Shown here: positions 8,896 through 17,724 of the stretch, one piece after another | Numbering within the stretch: position 1 is the first letter of the stretch | Layout of the letters: each line of letters starts with the position of its first letter | NCBI GenBank assembly: GCA_937902665.1 | Contig: CALELM010000034.1 | Coordinates: 1 to 54,499, forward strand | Length of the DNA: 54,499 nt | Source: an uncultured Selenomonadaceae bacterium | Lineage (GTDB): Bacteria > Bacillota > Negativicutes > Selenomonadales > Selenomonadaceae | Direction: 5' to 3' | The notes under the pieces: generated by a model | Told to the model about the DNA's origin: nothing | Seen by the model: only the letters and a program-made list of their open reading frames with translations | The model's database searches: none | Position numbers and translations under genes: made by a program

Positions 8896-11271
8896 TTATT
8901 TCAAAGTCACCAAAGTAGCTCCGGTTCCACCTTCTGCAATGTCGGCAAAGGTATAATGCAAAACATTTTTATGATGCTTGAGATAATCTTGTATTCCTTT
9001 GCGAAGTGCTCCCGTACCTTTTCCATGAATCACAAGCACCCTCTCAAGACCTGCGATTACCGCATCGTCAAGAAATTTTCCTACAATCCCTTCTGCTTCA
9101 TTCACCATCATGCCGCGAATATCCAGTTCCTGCTGAACACTGGCTGCCTTCTGCAAAAAGGCAGCAGTTTGACGCTTTTCTTGGCTAGAGGTCACTATAG
9201 TGCTTGAAGTTTTTGATTTTTCTACAAAACGACAATCAGAAACAGCGACATTCATTTTCATGCTTCCAATCTGCAGTTCCAATTCTTTTCCCTTGATTCG
9301 CAGTATCGTTCCATTTTGCGCTATCTTTGCTACATAAACAATATCGCCCAATTCCAAGGTTTTTACATCAATTTTCTTGCCAACACCATTTTGCGACATA
9401 ATGCCCGGATTTGTTTTGTCTGCTGCCCTATGAAGGCGTTCCCTTGCTTCCTGAATGGCTTGTTGACGTTTTTTTATGCCTTGATCATCAAACTGCTCTT
9501 TCAAGGAACGAATAATTTCTTCTGCTTCGCGGCGGGTCGTGCGGACCATAGACGCACACTGTTCTTTGGCTTTGCGAATTAACTCTCCTTTCTCTTTAGA
9601 AAACTGTGCTTTCATATCGGTAACTTTTTTTTCTAATGCTGTTACTCGCTGCTGCCGTTCTAAAATATCAGCATTTCTTTGCTCATACATCATTTTTTCA
9701 TTTTCCAGCTGGTTTATGACATTTTCAAACTTTGCATGATCTGCCTTTACTAGCTGTTTCGCCCGCAAAATCAATGAATTTGACAAACCTAGTCGTTTGC
9801 TGATGTCAAAGGCGTTGCTGGCACCTGGAACACCAATGAGCAATCGATACGTCGGCGAGAGTGTTTTTATGTCAAATTCCACACAAGCGTTTTCAATTCC
9901 ATCTTTGGTATAGGCAAATGTTTTCAGTTCGGAATAATGCGTTGTTGCCACCGTACTTGCCCCAATCTGCAATAGGCGCTCCAAAATGGACATGGCAAGA
10001 GCGGCTCCTTCTTCTGGATCAGTTCCAGCTCCTAATTCGTCCAAAAGAAGAAGATCATCCGTGTCTACCTTATCCAAAATAGCAATTATATGTTTCATAT
10101 GGGCAGAAAAGGTACTCAGGCTTTGCTCAATGCTTTGTTCATCTCCAATATCCGCATAAATATTTTGATAAATGGAAATCTCAGAATCGGCTGCAACAGG
10201 AATATAACAGCCAGATTGCACCATCAATACCATAAGCCCCAATGTTTTCATGCTTACTGTCTTTCCGCCTGTGTTTGGACCAGTCACCAAAAGCATGCGA
10301 TAACCTTCACCCAAAGAAATATCAATAGGAACCACACGCTCCGCAGGGATAAATGGATGCCTTGCAGACAAGAGCCTTGTTCTTCCTGCAGAATTCATGA
10401 TTGGCTTGCATGCATTCATTTCATGTGCCATTTTAGCTTTTGCAAATGTAAAATCAATCCTCGCTAAGAGTTCTATGTTTTCCAGCAGAATATCACCGCT
10501 ATTTGCAATTTGCTTGGACATTACACGAAGAATCCGCTGCACTTCATTCATCTCGGACAGCTTAAGCTGTTTTACGTCATTATTTAATTCTACGACAGCA
10601 ATTGGCTCAATAAATAAAGTAGAACCGCTGGCTGACTGGTCGTGAATGATTCCCGGGAAACTTGCCCGATACTCTTGCTTGATTGGAATTACATAACGTT
10701 CATCACGCATTGTAACAATGGCATCACGAAAATATTTTTGATATTCTGCTGCATGCAGAATCCCATTGATACGTTCTTTAATATGACTTTGGAATTTGCG
10801 AATGTCCTTGCGAATACGGCGGAGCTCCACGCTGGCATCATCACGAAGAACACCATGTTCATCCACGGTATTTTCCAAATTGCGTTCCAACTGCCCGAGA
10901 ATATCAATACTATGTGCCCATTGTTTCAAAATAGGCAGCTCATCGTCCAATTCCTTAAAAAACTTCTTTATGTTCCGCATGGCATACATGGTGCTTAAAA
11001 TGTCCACAAGCTCATTAAGCTCTAGGGTAACCCCCATGCTGGCACGTTTTATATATGGACGAATATCGACAATGCCCCCAAACGGCGGCCTCGTCACATG
11101 AGACACCTGTACAGCTTCCTCGGTCTGTGACATCCAGTCTTGAATCTCAGAAAAATCACTGCTGGGCAAAAGCTCCTTTGCCTTTTCTTTTCCAAGTGAA
11201 GAACTGGCACAAGCTGACAGCTTTTCTATAATTTTATGATATTCCAATACCTTAAATACTTCTTTTTCCAC
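8896..11271 (-). CDS. mutS2: Endonuclease MutS2 (ribosome-collision / recombination-suppressing ATPase)
   Basis: About 791 residues from a GTG start. The start reads MEKEVFKVLEYHKI, as in the family. The ABC-type ATPase has Walker A GPNTGGKT (331-338) and the DELGAGTDPEEGAAL signature/Walker B block. A long Glu/Lys/Arg-rich coiled coil follows (about 480-600), and a C-terminal Smr nuclease domain contains LDIRGMM and VIHGKGTGALRKGI. MutS2 lacks the mismatch-recognition domain; family members act in anti-recombination and in splitting collided ribosomes. The open frame extends upstream inside the U32 gene, but GGGGAG precedes the GTG at 11271, which begins one base after the U32 stop, so tight translational coupling is inferred. 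Confidence 0.95.
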   Translation of the reverse strand: MEKEVFKVLEYHKIIEKLSACASSSLGKEKAKELLPSSDFSEIQDWMSQTEEAVQVSHVTRPPFGGIVDIRPYIKRASMGVTLELNELVDILSTMYAMRNIKKFFKELDDELPILKQWAHSIDILGQLERNLENTVDEHGVLRDDASVELRRIRKDIRKFQSHIKERINGILHAAEYQKYFRDAIVTMRDERYVIPIKQEYRASFPGIIHDQSASGSTLFIEPIAVVELNNDVKQLKLSEMNEVQRILRVMSKQIANSGDILLENIELLARIDFTFAKAKMAHEMNACKPIMNSAGRTRLLSARHPFIPAERVVPIDISLGEGYRMLLVTGPNTGGKTVSMKTLGLMVLMVQSGCYIPVAADSEISIYQNIYADIGDEQSIEQSLSTFSAHMKHIIAILDKVDTDDLLLLDELGAGTDPEEGAALAMSILERLLQIGASTVATTHYSELKTFAYTKDGIENACVEFDIKTLSPTYRLLIGVPGASNAFDISKRLGLSNSLILRAKQLVKADHAKFENVINQLENEKMMYEQRNADILERQQRVTALEKKVTDMKAQFSKEKGELIRKAKEQCASMVRTTRREAEEIIRSLKEQFDDQGIKKRQQAIQEARERLHRAADKTNPGIMSQNGVGKKIDVKTLELGDIVYVAKIAQNGTILRIKGKELELQIGSMKMNVAVSDCRFVEKSKTSSTIVTSSQEKRQTAAFLQKAASVQQELDIRGMMVNEAEGIVGKFLDDAVIAGLERVLVIHGKGTGALRKGIQDYLKHHKNVLHYTFADIAEGGTGATLVTLK

Positions 11272-11272
11272 G

Positions 11273-13762
11273 TTATTGAACTCCCCGAAAATAGTGTCCT
11301 CTTGTAATGTCATTTCCTTCAAAATTTTTGATATCGTTCTCATGAAGCATGAGCTGATTTTCATTGTATTGCATGACCATCCGATATTCTTGCACAAGTT
11401 CTTTTATTTTTTCTGCGGATTCTGCTTTTCCTTCGATACGAATGCGGGAAATTCCCATGGCAGAAAATTTATTTACATGTGGAAGCATGGAAAGTGTCAT
11501 TCCATTTAAGACATGCATATGACAAAACTGATCCATCACAAGGGGGAACAAAATATTCTTGCGATCCTTTAAATAATACTTTTTTTGCCTGCAAGGTTGA
11601 CTACATGCCTTGTCTCCTGCATTTCCGAGAAAGCTTCCTGTCACGCAATACTCTGATACCATCAATTCCAGTTTGCCATGTACAATACATTCCAAAGGCA
11701 ATAAGTTTCTCTCGGCCAACTTCTCTACTTGCAGCATATTCAATTCCGGAGAAAGCGTTGCGGAACAAATGCCATGTTCTTTCAAAAATTCCAACGTCCT
11801 ATGATTGTAAGAAATCAAGGAATAATCCGTATGTACTGGAATATTAGTTAGTTTTTTCACTAAACGAAGTGTACCGATATTGTGTACATAGATTGCTTTT
11901 GGTGCAAATTTTTTAAAAACTGACAAAAGCTGCTCCAGTAGCTTTTGTTGATGCTGCCGGACAATACGCGGGGTATTGAAAAAAATATTCTTCCCTTTAT
12001 TGCGAGTTAGCTCCCATGCCATGTAATAGTCTTTTTCGGAAAGGACTTCATGTGAATAAGATTCTCCGCCAAAAAGGATATTATCCGCACCGGCTTCCAA
12101 GGCAGCCTTTACTTTTTCAACAGAATCTACAGATACGATTAGTTCCATTTTTGAGTGTGCATTATTGGCTGTAGTTTTCTCTGAATGTATCGAGCGGAAC
12201 GGAGGCAAGGAGCTTCTCGAAAATGCTTGAAGCCTTTTCTCCTCCATTGCTTCCACTGCCCTGCGTCTCACATCATTCATTTCACTGATGGGAATCATGA
12301 CATTTCCATGAATATCAATTTCTAAATGCTTTAATGAAAAAATAGACGCACCTAATCGAGAAATTTGTTTTTTTATGATTTCCTCCGAAACGGGATGCTT
12401 TTTTGCCTCTTCACCAATAAAATTCGTCTCTGCTATGATATGATTTCCATTTATATCTTTCATGAGAACACGCATTGGTTTTCCAACTGCTGCAAAAACT
12501 TGCATTTCAACAGGGATTTTTCGCACTGGTGCACCGAAAGCATAAAGAGGCTTTATTTTTTCCATCAATTTTGCGTCATATACCTTGAAGGCACGGTCAT
12601 GAAGCTGGACTGGATCAGGCACAGGGAATACGACTTCCATACCTTTCTTTCCATATTCCAATGGCTTTCCGTCTGTTTCCATCAAATCTTGAATCGTTAC
12701 TGTCACTCGACCGCCGACCTTCACCCAAAAATCGACTTGATCTCCACGCGATAAGTCTCCTGTCAGTTTCAAGGCAACAAAACGATGCGCCTTATCATAT
12801 CTCGTTACCCTTCCAATCAGCAGGCCTCGGTTGTTGGGACGTCTATCGCTAATCATGTGCTTCCCTGGATACTGTTTCAAGTATGCCGTTGTAAAGCCTC
12901 GATTGAAAATTTGTTCCAGATTCTTTCTAATATCGTCTGGCACGGAATATCCTGCTCCCGACAAATAACTGTCTATGGCCTTTCGATAAGAACTTACTAC
13001 CGTTGCCACATATTCCGGACGTTTCATGCGGCCTTCAATTTTCAGGGAAGAGACTCCTGCATCTATCAGCTCAGGCAATATATCGATAGTATTGAGATCA
13101 CATGTGGAAAGCAAATATTTTCCGGCACCATCGTTTATAAGATCCGTTCCTGCTTCATCTACCAAAGCATATGGAAGCCTGCATGGCTGCGCACATCTGC
13201 CGCGATTGCCCGAGCGTCCACCAATTAAGCTACTCATCAAACATTGTCCTGAATAGCAGACACAAAGCGCCCCATGCATAAAAACTTCAATTTCAACTTG
13301 ACAGTTTGCGCAAATGTATCGAATGTCCTTCAAGGAAACCTCACGGGAAAGCACAACACGGGAAAAGCCTAATTCCTGCAAAGCAAGCACGCCTTCTAAA
13401 TTATGCACTGTCATCTGCGTACTGGCATGCAATGGCATATCAGGAATCAATTCCTTTGCCAATGCTGCTACGCCTAAATCCTGCACCAACAGGGCGTCTG
13501 CGCCAGCTTCATAAAGAAAACGCAAATAATCCGCTAAAATGGGAAGCTCCGTATCATCAACAATCGTATTAACTGTAACATGAACATACACCCCTCGAAG
13601 ATGCGCAAAGCGAATAATTTCGCACATTTCGTTTTTCTCAAAGTTACTGGCATACGCTCTAGCTCCGAACATGCTTCCCGCTAGATAAACAGCATCTGCA
13701 CCGCTTTCTACAGCAGCTATGAAGGCTTCACGACTTCCAGCTGGTGCCAATAATTCTACCAA
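11273..13762 (-). CDS. U32-family protein with two U32-like lobes (RNA hydroxylation type)
   Basis: 829 residues. The first lobe (1-about 300) has the family start ELLAPAGSREAF and the cysteine-bearing signature SGNRGRCAQPCRLPY. The middle (about 370-510) resembles the extra domain of long U32 proteins such as RlhA. The C-terminal part (about 530-770) looks like a second U32 barrel (IVSVDSVEKVKAALEAGADN) with its own cysteine cluster (GNAGDKACSQPCRQKKYY). Characterised relatives (RlhA, TrhP) hydroxylate cytidine 2501 of 23S rRNA or uridine 34 of tRNA; older collagenase labels are doubtful. Which RNA this protein modifies cannot be told. TTG start with AGGGAAAG upstream; promoter at 13821-13850; mutS2 begins one base after its stop. 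Confidence 0.88.
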   Translation of the reverse strand: MVELLAPAGSREAFIAAVESGADAVYLAGSMFGARAYASNFEKNEMCEIIRFAHLRGVYVHVTVNTIVDDTELPILADYLRFLYEAGADALLVQDLGVAALAKELIPDMPLHASTQMTVHNLEGVLALQELGFSRVVLSREVSLKDIRYICANCQVEIEVFMHGALCVCYSGQCLMSSLIGGRSGNRGRCAQPCRLPYALVDEAGTDLINDGAGKYLLSTCDLNTIDILPELIDAGVSSLKIEGRMKRPEYVATVVSSYRKAIDSYLSGAGYSVPDDIRKNLEQIFNRGFTTAYLKQYPGKHMISDRRPNNRGLLIGRVTRYDKAHRFVALKLTGDLSRGDQVDFWVKVGGRVTVTIQDLMETDGKPLEYGKKGMEVVFPVPDPVQLHDRAFKVYDAKLMEKIKPLYAFGAPVRKIPVEMQVFAAVGKPMRVLMKDINGNHIIAETNFIGEEAKKHPVSEEIIKKQISRLGASIFSLKHLEIDIHGNVMIPISEMNDVRRRAVEAMEEKRLQAFSRSSLPPFRSIHSEKTTANNAHSKMELIVSVDSVEKVKAALEAGADNILFGGESYSHEVLSEKDYYMAWELTRNKGKNIFFNTPRIVRQHQQKLLEQLLSVFKKFAPKAIYVHNIGTLRLVKKLTNIPVHTDYSLISYNHRTLEFLKEHGICSATLSPELNMLQVEKLAERNLLPLECIVHGKLELMVSEYCVTGSFLGNAGDKACSQPCRQKKYYLKDRKNILFPLVMDQFCHMHVLNGMTLSMLPHVNKFSAMGISRIRIEGKAESAEKIKELVQEYRMVMQYNENQLMLHENDIKNFEGNDITRGHYFRGVQ

Positions 13763-13820
13763 ATCTTTCCCTGCTTTCCAAAATGATAAATGTCTAAATA
13801 TCGCTCAAATCACAAAAAGT

Positions 13821-13850
13821 ATTATAACGCCCTCAATCAAGAAAATGCAA
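13821..13850 (-). promoter_or_regulatory. Promoter for U32-mutS2, with inverted repeat over the -35
   Basis: Minus strand: -35 TTGCAT (13845-13850), 18-base spacer, -10 TATAAT (13821-13826) in the context GCGTTATAAT. A perfect 10-bp inverted repeat with a five-base loop (AAGAAAATGC / GCATTTTCTT, 13839-13863) covers the -35. It may act as an operator, or as a terminator for nth, which ends at 13876. Nearly the same arrangement recurs at 25063-25092 and 30236-30265. Confidence 0.7.
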
Positions 13851-13875
13851 CAAGCATTTTCTTCATATATTTATG

Positions 13876-14514
13876 TCACTGTTTACCCAGCGAATGACAA
13901 CATAGGGCTTGCAATACACATTCCTTGCATCTTGGCTTCAACGCCTTGCAAACATTTCTTCCATGCCAAATAAGCCAATGATGTGCGTCTGACCACTTTT
14001 CTTTGGGAAGAATCTTTTTTAAGTTTTCCTCGACTTCCAGCGGATTTTTTCCAACGGCAAGTCCCAAACGATTTGAAACTCTAAACACATGTGTATCCAC
14101 CGCAATAGCTGGATAATGAAAGCCTACACTCATCACCACATTCGCAGTTTTCCTTCCAACACCTGGAAGCTTTTGCAGCTCCTCAAAACTCTCTGGAACC
14201 TCTCCCCCATACTGATTGCAGAGGATCTGGCACGTCGCCAAGATGTTTTTTGCCTTGTTATGGTAAAATCCGCACTCCCTGATTTCATTCTCCAGTTCCT
14301 GCACACCCAATTCCAGTATGCCCTTTGCCGTGTTTGCTTTTTGGAAAAGACGTTCCGTTACAAGATTCACCCGTTTATCTGTGCATTGGGCTGACAAAAT
14401 AACAGCAACCAACAATTCAAAAATGGTAGTAAAATGCAAAGCAGGCTTTGCACCGCTATAATGCTGTTCCAACAAAGCAATTTGCTGCTTTTTCTGCTTA
14501 ATCGTTGCCCTCAT
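13876..14514 (-). CDS. nth: Endonuclease III (Nth)
   Basis: 212 residues. The helix-hairpin-helix LPGVGRKTANVV carries catalytic Lys122, and VDTHVFR carries Asp140. The C-terminal [4Fe-4S] loop has Cys189, 196, 199 and 205 (C-x6-C-x2-C-x5-C), exactly the family spacing. It removes oxidised pyrimidines and cleaves the abasic site. TTG (14526) and GTG (14523) are also possible starts; the ATG at 14514 has GGTGG upstream and gives the usual length. The SGNH hydrolase gene ends immediately before it, so the two are probably cotranscribed. Confidence 0.96.
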   Translation of the reverse strand: MRATIKQKKQQIALLEQHYSGAKPALHFTTIFELLVAVILSAQCTDKRVNLVTERLFQKANTAKGILELGVQELENEIRECGFYHNKAKNILATCQILCNQYGGEVPESFEELQKLPGVGRKTANVVMSVGFHYPAIAVDTHVFRVSNRLGLAVGKNPLEVEENLKKILPKEKWSDAHHWLIWHGRNVCKALKPRCKECVLQALCCHSLGKQ

Positions 14515-14528
14515 ATTTTCCACCAACC

Positions 14529-15863
14529 CTATTGCATAAAGCTGCTTATTTTTTTATTGATTTCTTCAGCAATCAACTGTTTCATCCTGCAATCCCCATG
14601 CAATCCATCCAAAGCCAATTCCGCCGAAATTTCCGTCATTCCCTCAAAAGGAGCCGCTGTATCTATATGCGGCTGACTCCTAATATAGTTATTCACCATC
14701 TCAAAATCCATTTGCCATGCAGGTGATGTCTCTTCCTGAAATGCTTTGTCAATAAGTGACGGATTGATGGGAGGAAGCGTCAATAGAATCGGCACAATAT
14801 GATACGCACGGCATTTTTCTTGGATTTGGCTCAAATCATGAATAACAGGCAATGCTCCAAATCCAGCACGCAAGCTGTTGGTTCCTCCCATAATCAACAA
14901 ATATCTGGGACGAAAAGGAAGGACATCCCTTTCAAACCGATTCACCATATCTTCACTCGTATTTCCACTTTCTGACAAATTGATAGTCGGAAAATCTAAA
15001 TAATGCCCATAGCTATACTCTAAATCATTTGGTGAAAAAGATATATGTCCTCCTCCGTGGCTAATGCTGTCCCCATAAATAGCTACCTCACCATAGCCAT
15101 CTGTATTAACTGTGAGCATTTGAGGCTCGCTCCATATGCCAACGGGTTTTCCCTTTTCATCCATGCCACGCACACGCCAATAAAATGTACCAATACGAGG
15201 AAATTCATCATAAATATCCGTCAAAGGCTCAATTCTCGAATAAACACGATAGACAGACGGTCTATAATCCAACAAATTTTCAGGATAATGTCCTAAAACT
15301 TCAACTTCAAACGTTACAGCATCTGGATTTCCTATATATGCATAAACTGGATACAGCAAGACAGAACCCTTTTCTCCTTGTGCATTAATGACAGGAAGAG
15401 GTGCATTTCGAGTCACCAACTGTTTCTCCGGCTGCAATAGCTGTGGCGCGGTATAAGCTGAAATTGGATTTTCATTTTCATCCAATGCACGAACACGCCA
15501 AAATATTTCTTTATCAATGTTGGATCTAAACATCCTTAATTTCAGCATCTTGCCCGACGTAAATACCTTTTTATTGCGATAAAATGCATTTGCGACAGAT
15601 TGGTCCGCCCGCAAATCAGGCGAATCTCCCTCAAAAATCTCAAGTTCATAGCTTACAGCTTCAAGCTTCTTATCCCACCGTAACAAGACAATCTCATCCG
15701 AATTAGTCAGCCGAACATAATCTATTGCTTCCTGCATTACCTGTAATGGCGAATTTTCCTTAATTATTTCCATGCAGAAAATAAAAAATAAAGTAAATAC
15801 CACCACAATTAAAATGAAAAACGCAATCCACTTCTTTATTGATATTTTCTCAATTTGACACAT
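14529..15863 (-). CDS. Membrane-anchored SGNH/GDSL-type hydrolase with two beta-sandwich repeats
   Basis: About 444 residues. One N-terminal membrane helix (FFILIVVVFTLFFIF) anchors an external protein. Two fibronectin-III-like modules follow, each ending in a WRVRxxDExxxP pattern (WRVRALDENENP and WRVRGMDEKGKP). The C-terminal SGNH domain has block I YGDSISHGGG (nucleophile Ser), block III MGGTNSLR and block V DGLHGD (Asp and His). These enzymes are esterases or acylhydrolases; location and architecture suggest deacylation of a wall or surface glycan, but the substrate is unknown. The ATG at 15863 has AGGA six bases upstream; a TTG at 15881 and an ATG at 15869 are alternatives. Confidence 0.82.
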   Translation of the reverse strand: MCQIEKISIKKWIAFFILIVVVFTLFFIFCMEIIKENSPLQVMQEAIDYVRLTNSDEIVLLRWDKKLEAVSYELEIFEGDSPDLRADQSVANAFYRNKKVFTSGKMLKLRMFRSNIDKEIFWRVRALDENENPISAYTAPQLLQPEKQLVTRNAPLPVINAQGEKGSVLLYPVYAYIGNPDAVTFEVEVLGHYPENLLDYRPSVYRVYSRIEPLTDIYDEFPRIGTFYWRVRGMDEKGKPVGIWSEPQMLTVNTDGYGEVAIYGDSISHGGGHISFSPNDLEYSYGHYLDFPTINLSESGNTSEDMVNRFERDVLPFRPRYLLIMGGTNSLRAGFGALPVIHDLSQIQEKCRAYHIVPILLTLPPINPSLIDKAFQEETSPAWQMDFEMVNNYIRSQPHIDTAAPFEGMTEISAELALDGLHGDCRMKQLIAEEINKKISSFMQ

Positions 15864-15939
15864 CTTCATTCCTGCTTTCAACAGTTCTGCTAACCTATTC
15901 TGTTACATGCTTGTGATGCACTAGAATATCATGAAATTA

Positions 15940-15972
15940 CCCTGCATTGCCTCTGTATTAGGCTTTGCAGGG
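15940..15972. terminator. Probable bidirectional terminator hairpin
   Basis: CCCTGCA and TGCAGGG enclose a second GCCT/AGGC stem. A T-rich tract (TCTTTTT) follows on the plus strand, and AAAAAGA precedes it on the minus strand. It lies between the orphan gene ending at 16001 and the SGNH gene starting at 15863, so its useful direction is probably minus despite the weaker U tract on that side. Confidence 0.6.
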
Positions 15973-16000
15973 CATTCTTTTTAATGCTCGTCTTGATGTG

Positions 16001-16381
16001 CTACTTGACTAGCCGCAAACAAACCGTTCCTTCTTTTGATATCGCAGTATCAGTAACCGTAGGCAATAATTTCATGGATCTCACTCTTTTGACAGGAAAC
16101 ATGATAATATCCGACATATCAATACGCCGCATATAATCACGAAGATAGCCCATCTTCCTAGCATGCTTTATATTTTTTGTCATAAGCACCCCAACTGTTT
16201 CCCACAGCTTATGGAAGCCTGCCATGTCAGATGGTTCTTCCGCACGAACGTCCAAGCCTACCTTATCCAAATAATTTTTTAATTCCCCACGCAGATAAGC
16301 ATATTTCATGCGACCATGCAAACGACGCAGGGCACGCTGAATAACACATTCCAGCTTCTCATTGAATCTCATTCCTTTCAA
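16001..16381 (-). CDS. Hypothetical small basic protein
   Basis: About 126 residues from a TTG start that has GGAGG six bases upstream; an ATG nine bases further in (16372) has AAGGA directly against it and is less likely. The protein is rich in Arg and Lys, has no signal peptide or membrane segment, and reads as largely helical in the first 80 residues (RALRRLHGRMKYAYLRGELKNY, split over charged helices). I recognise no family. The C-terminus (TISKEGTVCLRLVK region) resembles a short beta hairpin. It is downstream of thiE with a 77-base gap. A nucleic-acid-binding role would fit the charge but is only a guess. Confidence 0.6.
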   Translation of the reverse strand: MKGMRFNEKLECVIQRALRRLHGRMKYAYLRGELKNYLDKVGLDVRAEEPSDMAGFHKLWETVGVLMTKNIKHARKMGYLRDYMRRIDMSDIIMFPVKRVRSMKLLPTVTDTAISKEGTVCLRLVK

Positions 16382-16473
16382 AAGCTCTCCTCCCTTCCCT
16401 AAATATGTCCGCAAAAACCTTACCTCTACTACTTCTTTCTATATTTTTTCTCAAAATCCTTCTTTCTTCAAAA

Positions 16474-17196
16474 TTATTTCTTGGCAGTTCCTCGTTTCAA
16501 CACTAAATTTTTCCATAGGTTGGACATTTCCTTAGCGGCCTGATATGGATTTTCTGCCTCGGTAATCGCAGTAACCACAAAAAAACCATCGACTCCCGTC
16601 TGCGCAAGTGCTGGCAAATCCAAAATCTTGACACCGCCGCCAATAACAACAGGAATCTTACTATATCGAGACAATTCACATAATTCATCCAAGCTTCGCT
16701 CAATGACATTTCCATCATGATTACGTCCACAATCCAGTTTGGTCAATGTCTCATGAAGCGGACTCACCCCAAAATAATCGATATCGGAAATATCGTAGGA
16801 CTTTACATAATTTATGAGTTGTTCTGTTCGAGCAGACAAACCGACAATAGCATCTTCTCCCAAATATTTTCTGCAAACAGGCACTGGAATATCCGTTTGC
16901 CCTACATGAATTCCATCTACTTTGATGCCTTGTTCCCTTGCCGCCAAAGCAACATCTAATCTATCGTTAACCAACAAGGACACTTTCGCTGATTTTTTCA
17001 GCAAAGAAATCTCCTCCGCTGCTTCTTGCGTCAGTTGTATCATCTCTTTTGCTGATGCTGTTTTGGAACGAAGCTGTATGCATGAAAAACCTCCCCTCAC
17101 TGCCTCAGAAACGATCTTCCTGACAGGTCTCCCTAACGTGTTTTCTGGACCAATCACTAAATATGATGATAAATCAAGCACATTGCGCATATTCAT
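16474..17196 (-). CDS. thiE: Thiamine-phosphate synthase
   Basis: 240 residues. ThiE joins HMP diphosphate and thiazole phosphate. Family blocks are visible: LVIGPEN start of the barrel, IQLRSK phosphate/HMP site, LLVNDRLDVAL, DGIHVGQTD, VGLSAR, DYFGVSPL, and IGGGV near the C-terminus. The frame opens at 17229, but the segment 17197-17229 lies in a hairpin, and GGAGG precedes the ATG at 17196, so that start is used. No other thi gene and no TPP riboswitch motif are visible nearby. Confidence 0.92.
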   Translation of the reverse strand: MNMRNVLDLSSYLVIGPENTLGRPVRKIVSEAVRGGFSCIQLRSKTASAKEMIQLTQEAAEEISLLKKSAKVSLLVNDRLDVALAAREQGIKVDGIHVGQTDIPVPVCRKYLGEDAIVGLSARTEQLINYVKSYDISDIDYFGVSPLHETLTKLDCGRNHDGNVIERSLDELCELSRYSKIPVVIGGGVKILDLPALAQTGVDGFFVVTAITEAENPYQAAKEMSNLWKNLVLKRGTAKK

Positions 17197-17220
17197 CCTT
17201 GCTTTTCCTCCGTAAAAATA

Positions 17221-17248
17221 AGCCATCATCTCGCAAAAGATGATGGCT
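17221..17248 (-). terminator. Terminator or attenuator hairpin between comFB-type gene and thiE
   Basis: Perfect 11-bp stem (AGCCATCATCT / AGATGATGGCT, loop of six) followed on the minus strand by TATTTTTACGG. It begins six bases after the stop of the ComFB-type gene and ends 24 bases before thiE, overlapping the approach to the thiE ribosome site. Confidence 0.75.
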
Positions 17249-17253
17249 ATCTT

Positions 17254-17523
17254 TTATTTCGTATGATGTGGATTCTTGCGAACAATCTCAATAGCTGCGG
17301 TGAGAGCCTGAATGACTTCGACTTCCGACTGCACAGACATGTCATCTAACCTTGCGTACATTTCTCCCCTATCAGTAGCCACATATTTAGGTTTCAAGTT
17401 ATTTAATGCAATACTCACAATATCCCTGCGGCATTCCTCGCATGTGCAGCAATCCTTAAAATTCTGCATAACCATATCCACTTTTCTCTCGACAGCATCT
17501 TCCATGAAATTCTTGCAATCCAC
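17254..17523 (-). CDS. ComFB-family protein (late competence development family)
   Basis: 89 residues from a GTG start with GGAGG eight bases upstream. The ComFB core is clear: an N-terminal helix (NFMEDAVERKVDMVM), the cysteine motif DCCTCEECRRDIV, then ALNNLKPKYVATDRGEMYAR. The closely spaced cysteines (CC-x-C-x2-C) suggest bound zinc. The family was named from the B. subtilis comF operon; cyanobacterial members have been reported to bind cyclic dinucleotides. No competence genes are adjacent. The gene lies between the EF-G paralogue and thiE and has its own promoter at 17597-17625. Confidence 0.82.
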   Translation of the reverse strand: MDCKNFMEDAVERKVDMVMQNFKDCCTCEECRRDIVSIALNNLKPKYVATDRGEMYARLDDMSVQSEVEVIQALTAAIEIVRKNPHHTK

Positions 17524-17596
17524 TACACGTTCCTCCCCAATACAATCAATTCCATAAACAAGGCTGCCAAACAACTCAACAACCTTCTCAAGCTAG

Positions 17597-17625
17597 ATTA
17601 TAACCGAAAATTTATTTGCCTGCAA
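17597..17625 (-). promoter_or_regulatory. Promoter for comFB-type gene (and thiE)
   Basis: Minus strand: -35 TTGCAG (17620-17625), 17-base spacer, -10 TATAAT (17597-17602). The -35 is embedded in TTGCAGGCAA, a short near-palindrome, and lies just beyond the hairpin that ends the EF-G paralogue. Confidence 0.7.
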
Positions 17626-17633
17626 CATTAAAT

Positions 17634-17663
17634 AGGAGAACTGCCATTATGTGCAGCTCTCCT
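17634..17663 (-). terminator. Probable terminator after the EF-G paralogue
   Basis: AGGAGA-x-CTGC pairs with GCAG-x-TCTCCT around an eight-base loop, with one internal mismatch. On the minus strand ATTTAATG follows, a weak U tract. It lies about 60 bases behind the stop codon. Confidence 0.5.
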
Positions 17664-17724
17664 GCTTTATCGACACGTTCCTGCCTTCCAAATCCATTTA
17701 GGTCATCTGAGCATTTACCTTCCC

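Noticed and set aside
11273..13762. Annotation of the U32 protein as a collagenase or peptidase
   Set aside because: Characterised members of this branch act in RNA hydroxylation; protease activity is not supported by visible residues.
17197..17260. TPP riboswitch before thiE
   Set aside because: Only 24 bases separate the hairpin from thiE and the conserved CUGAGA core is absent.
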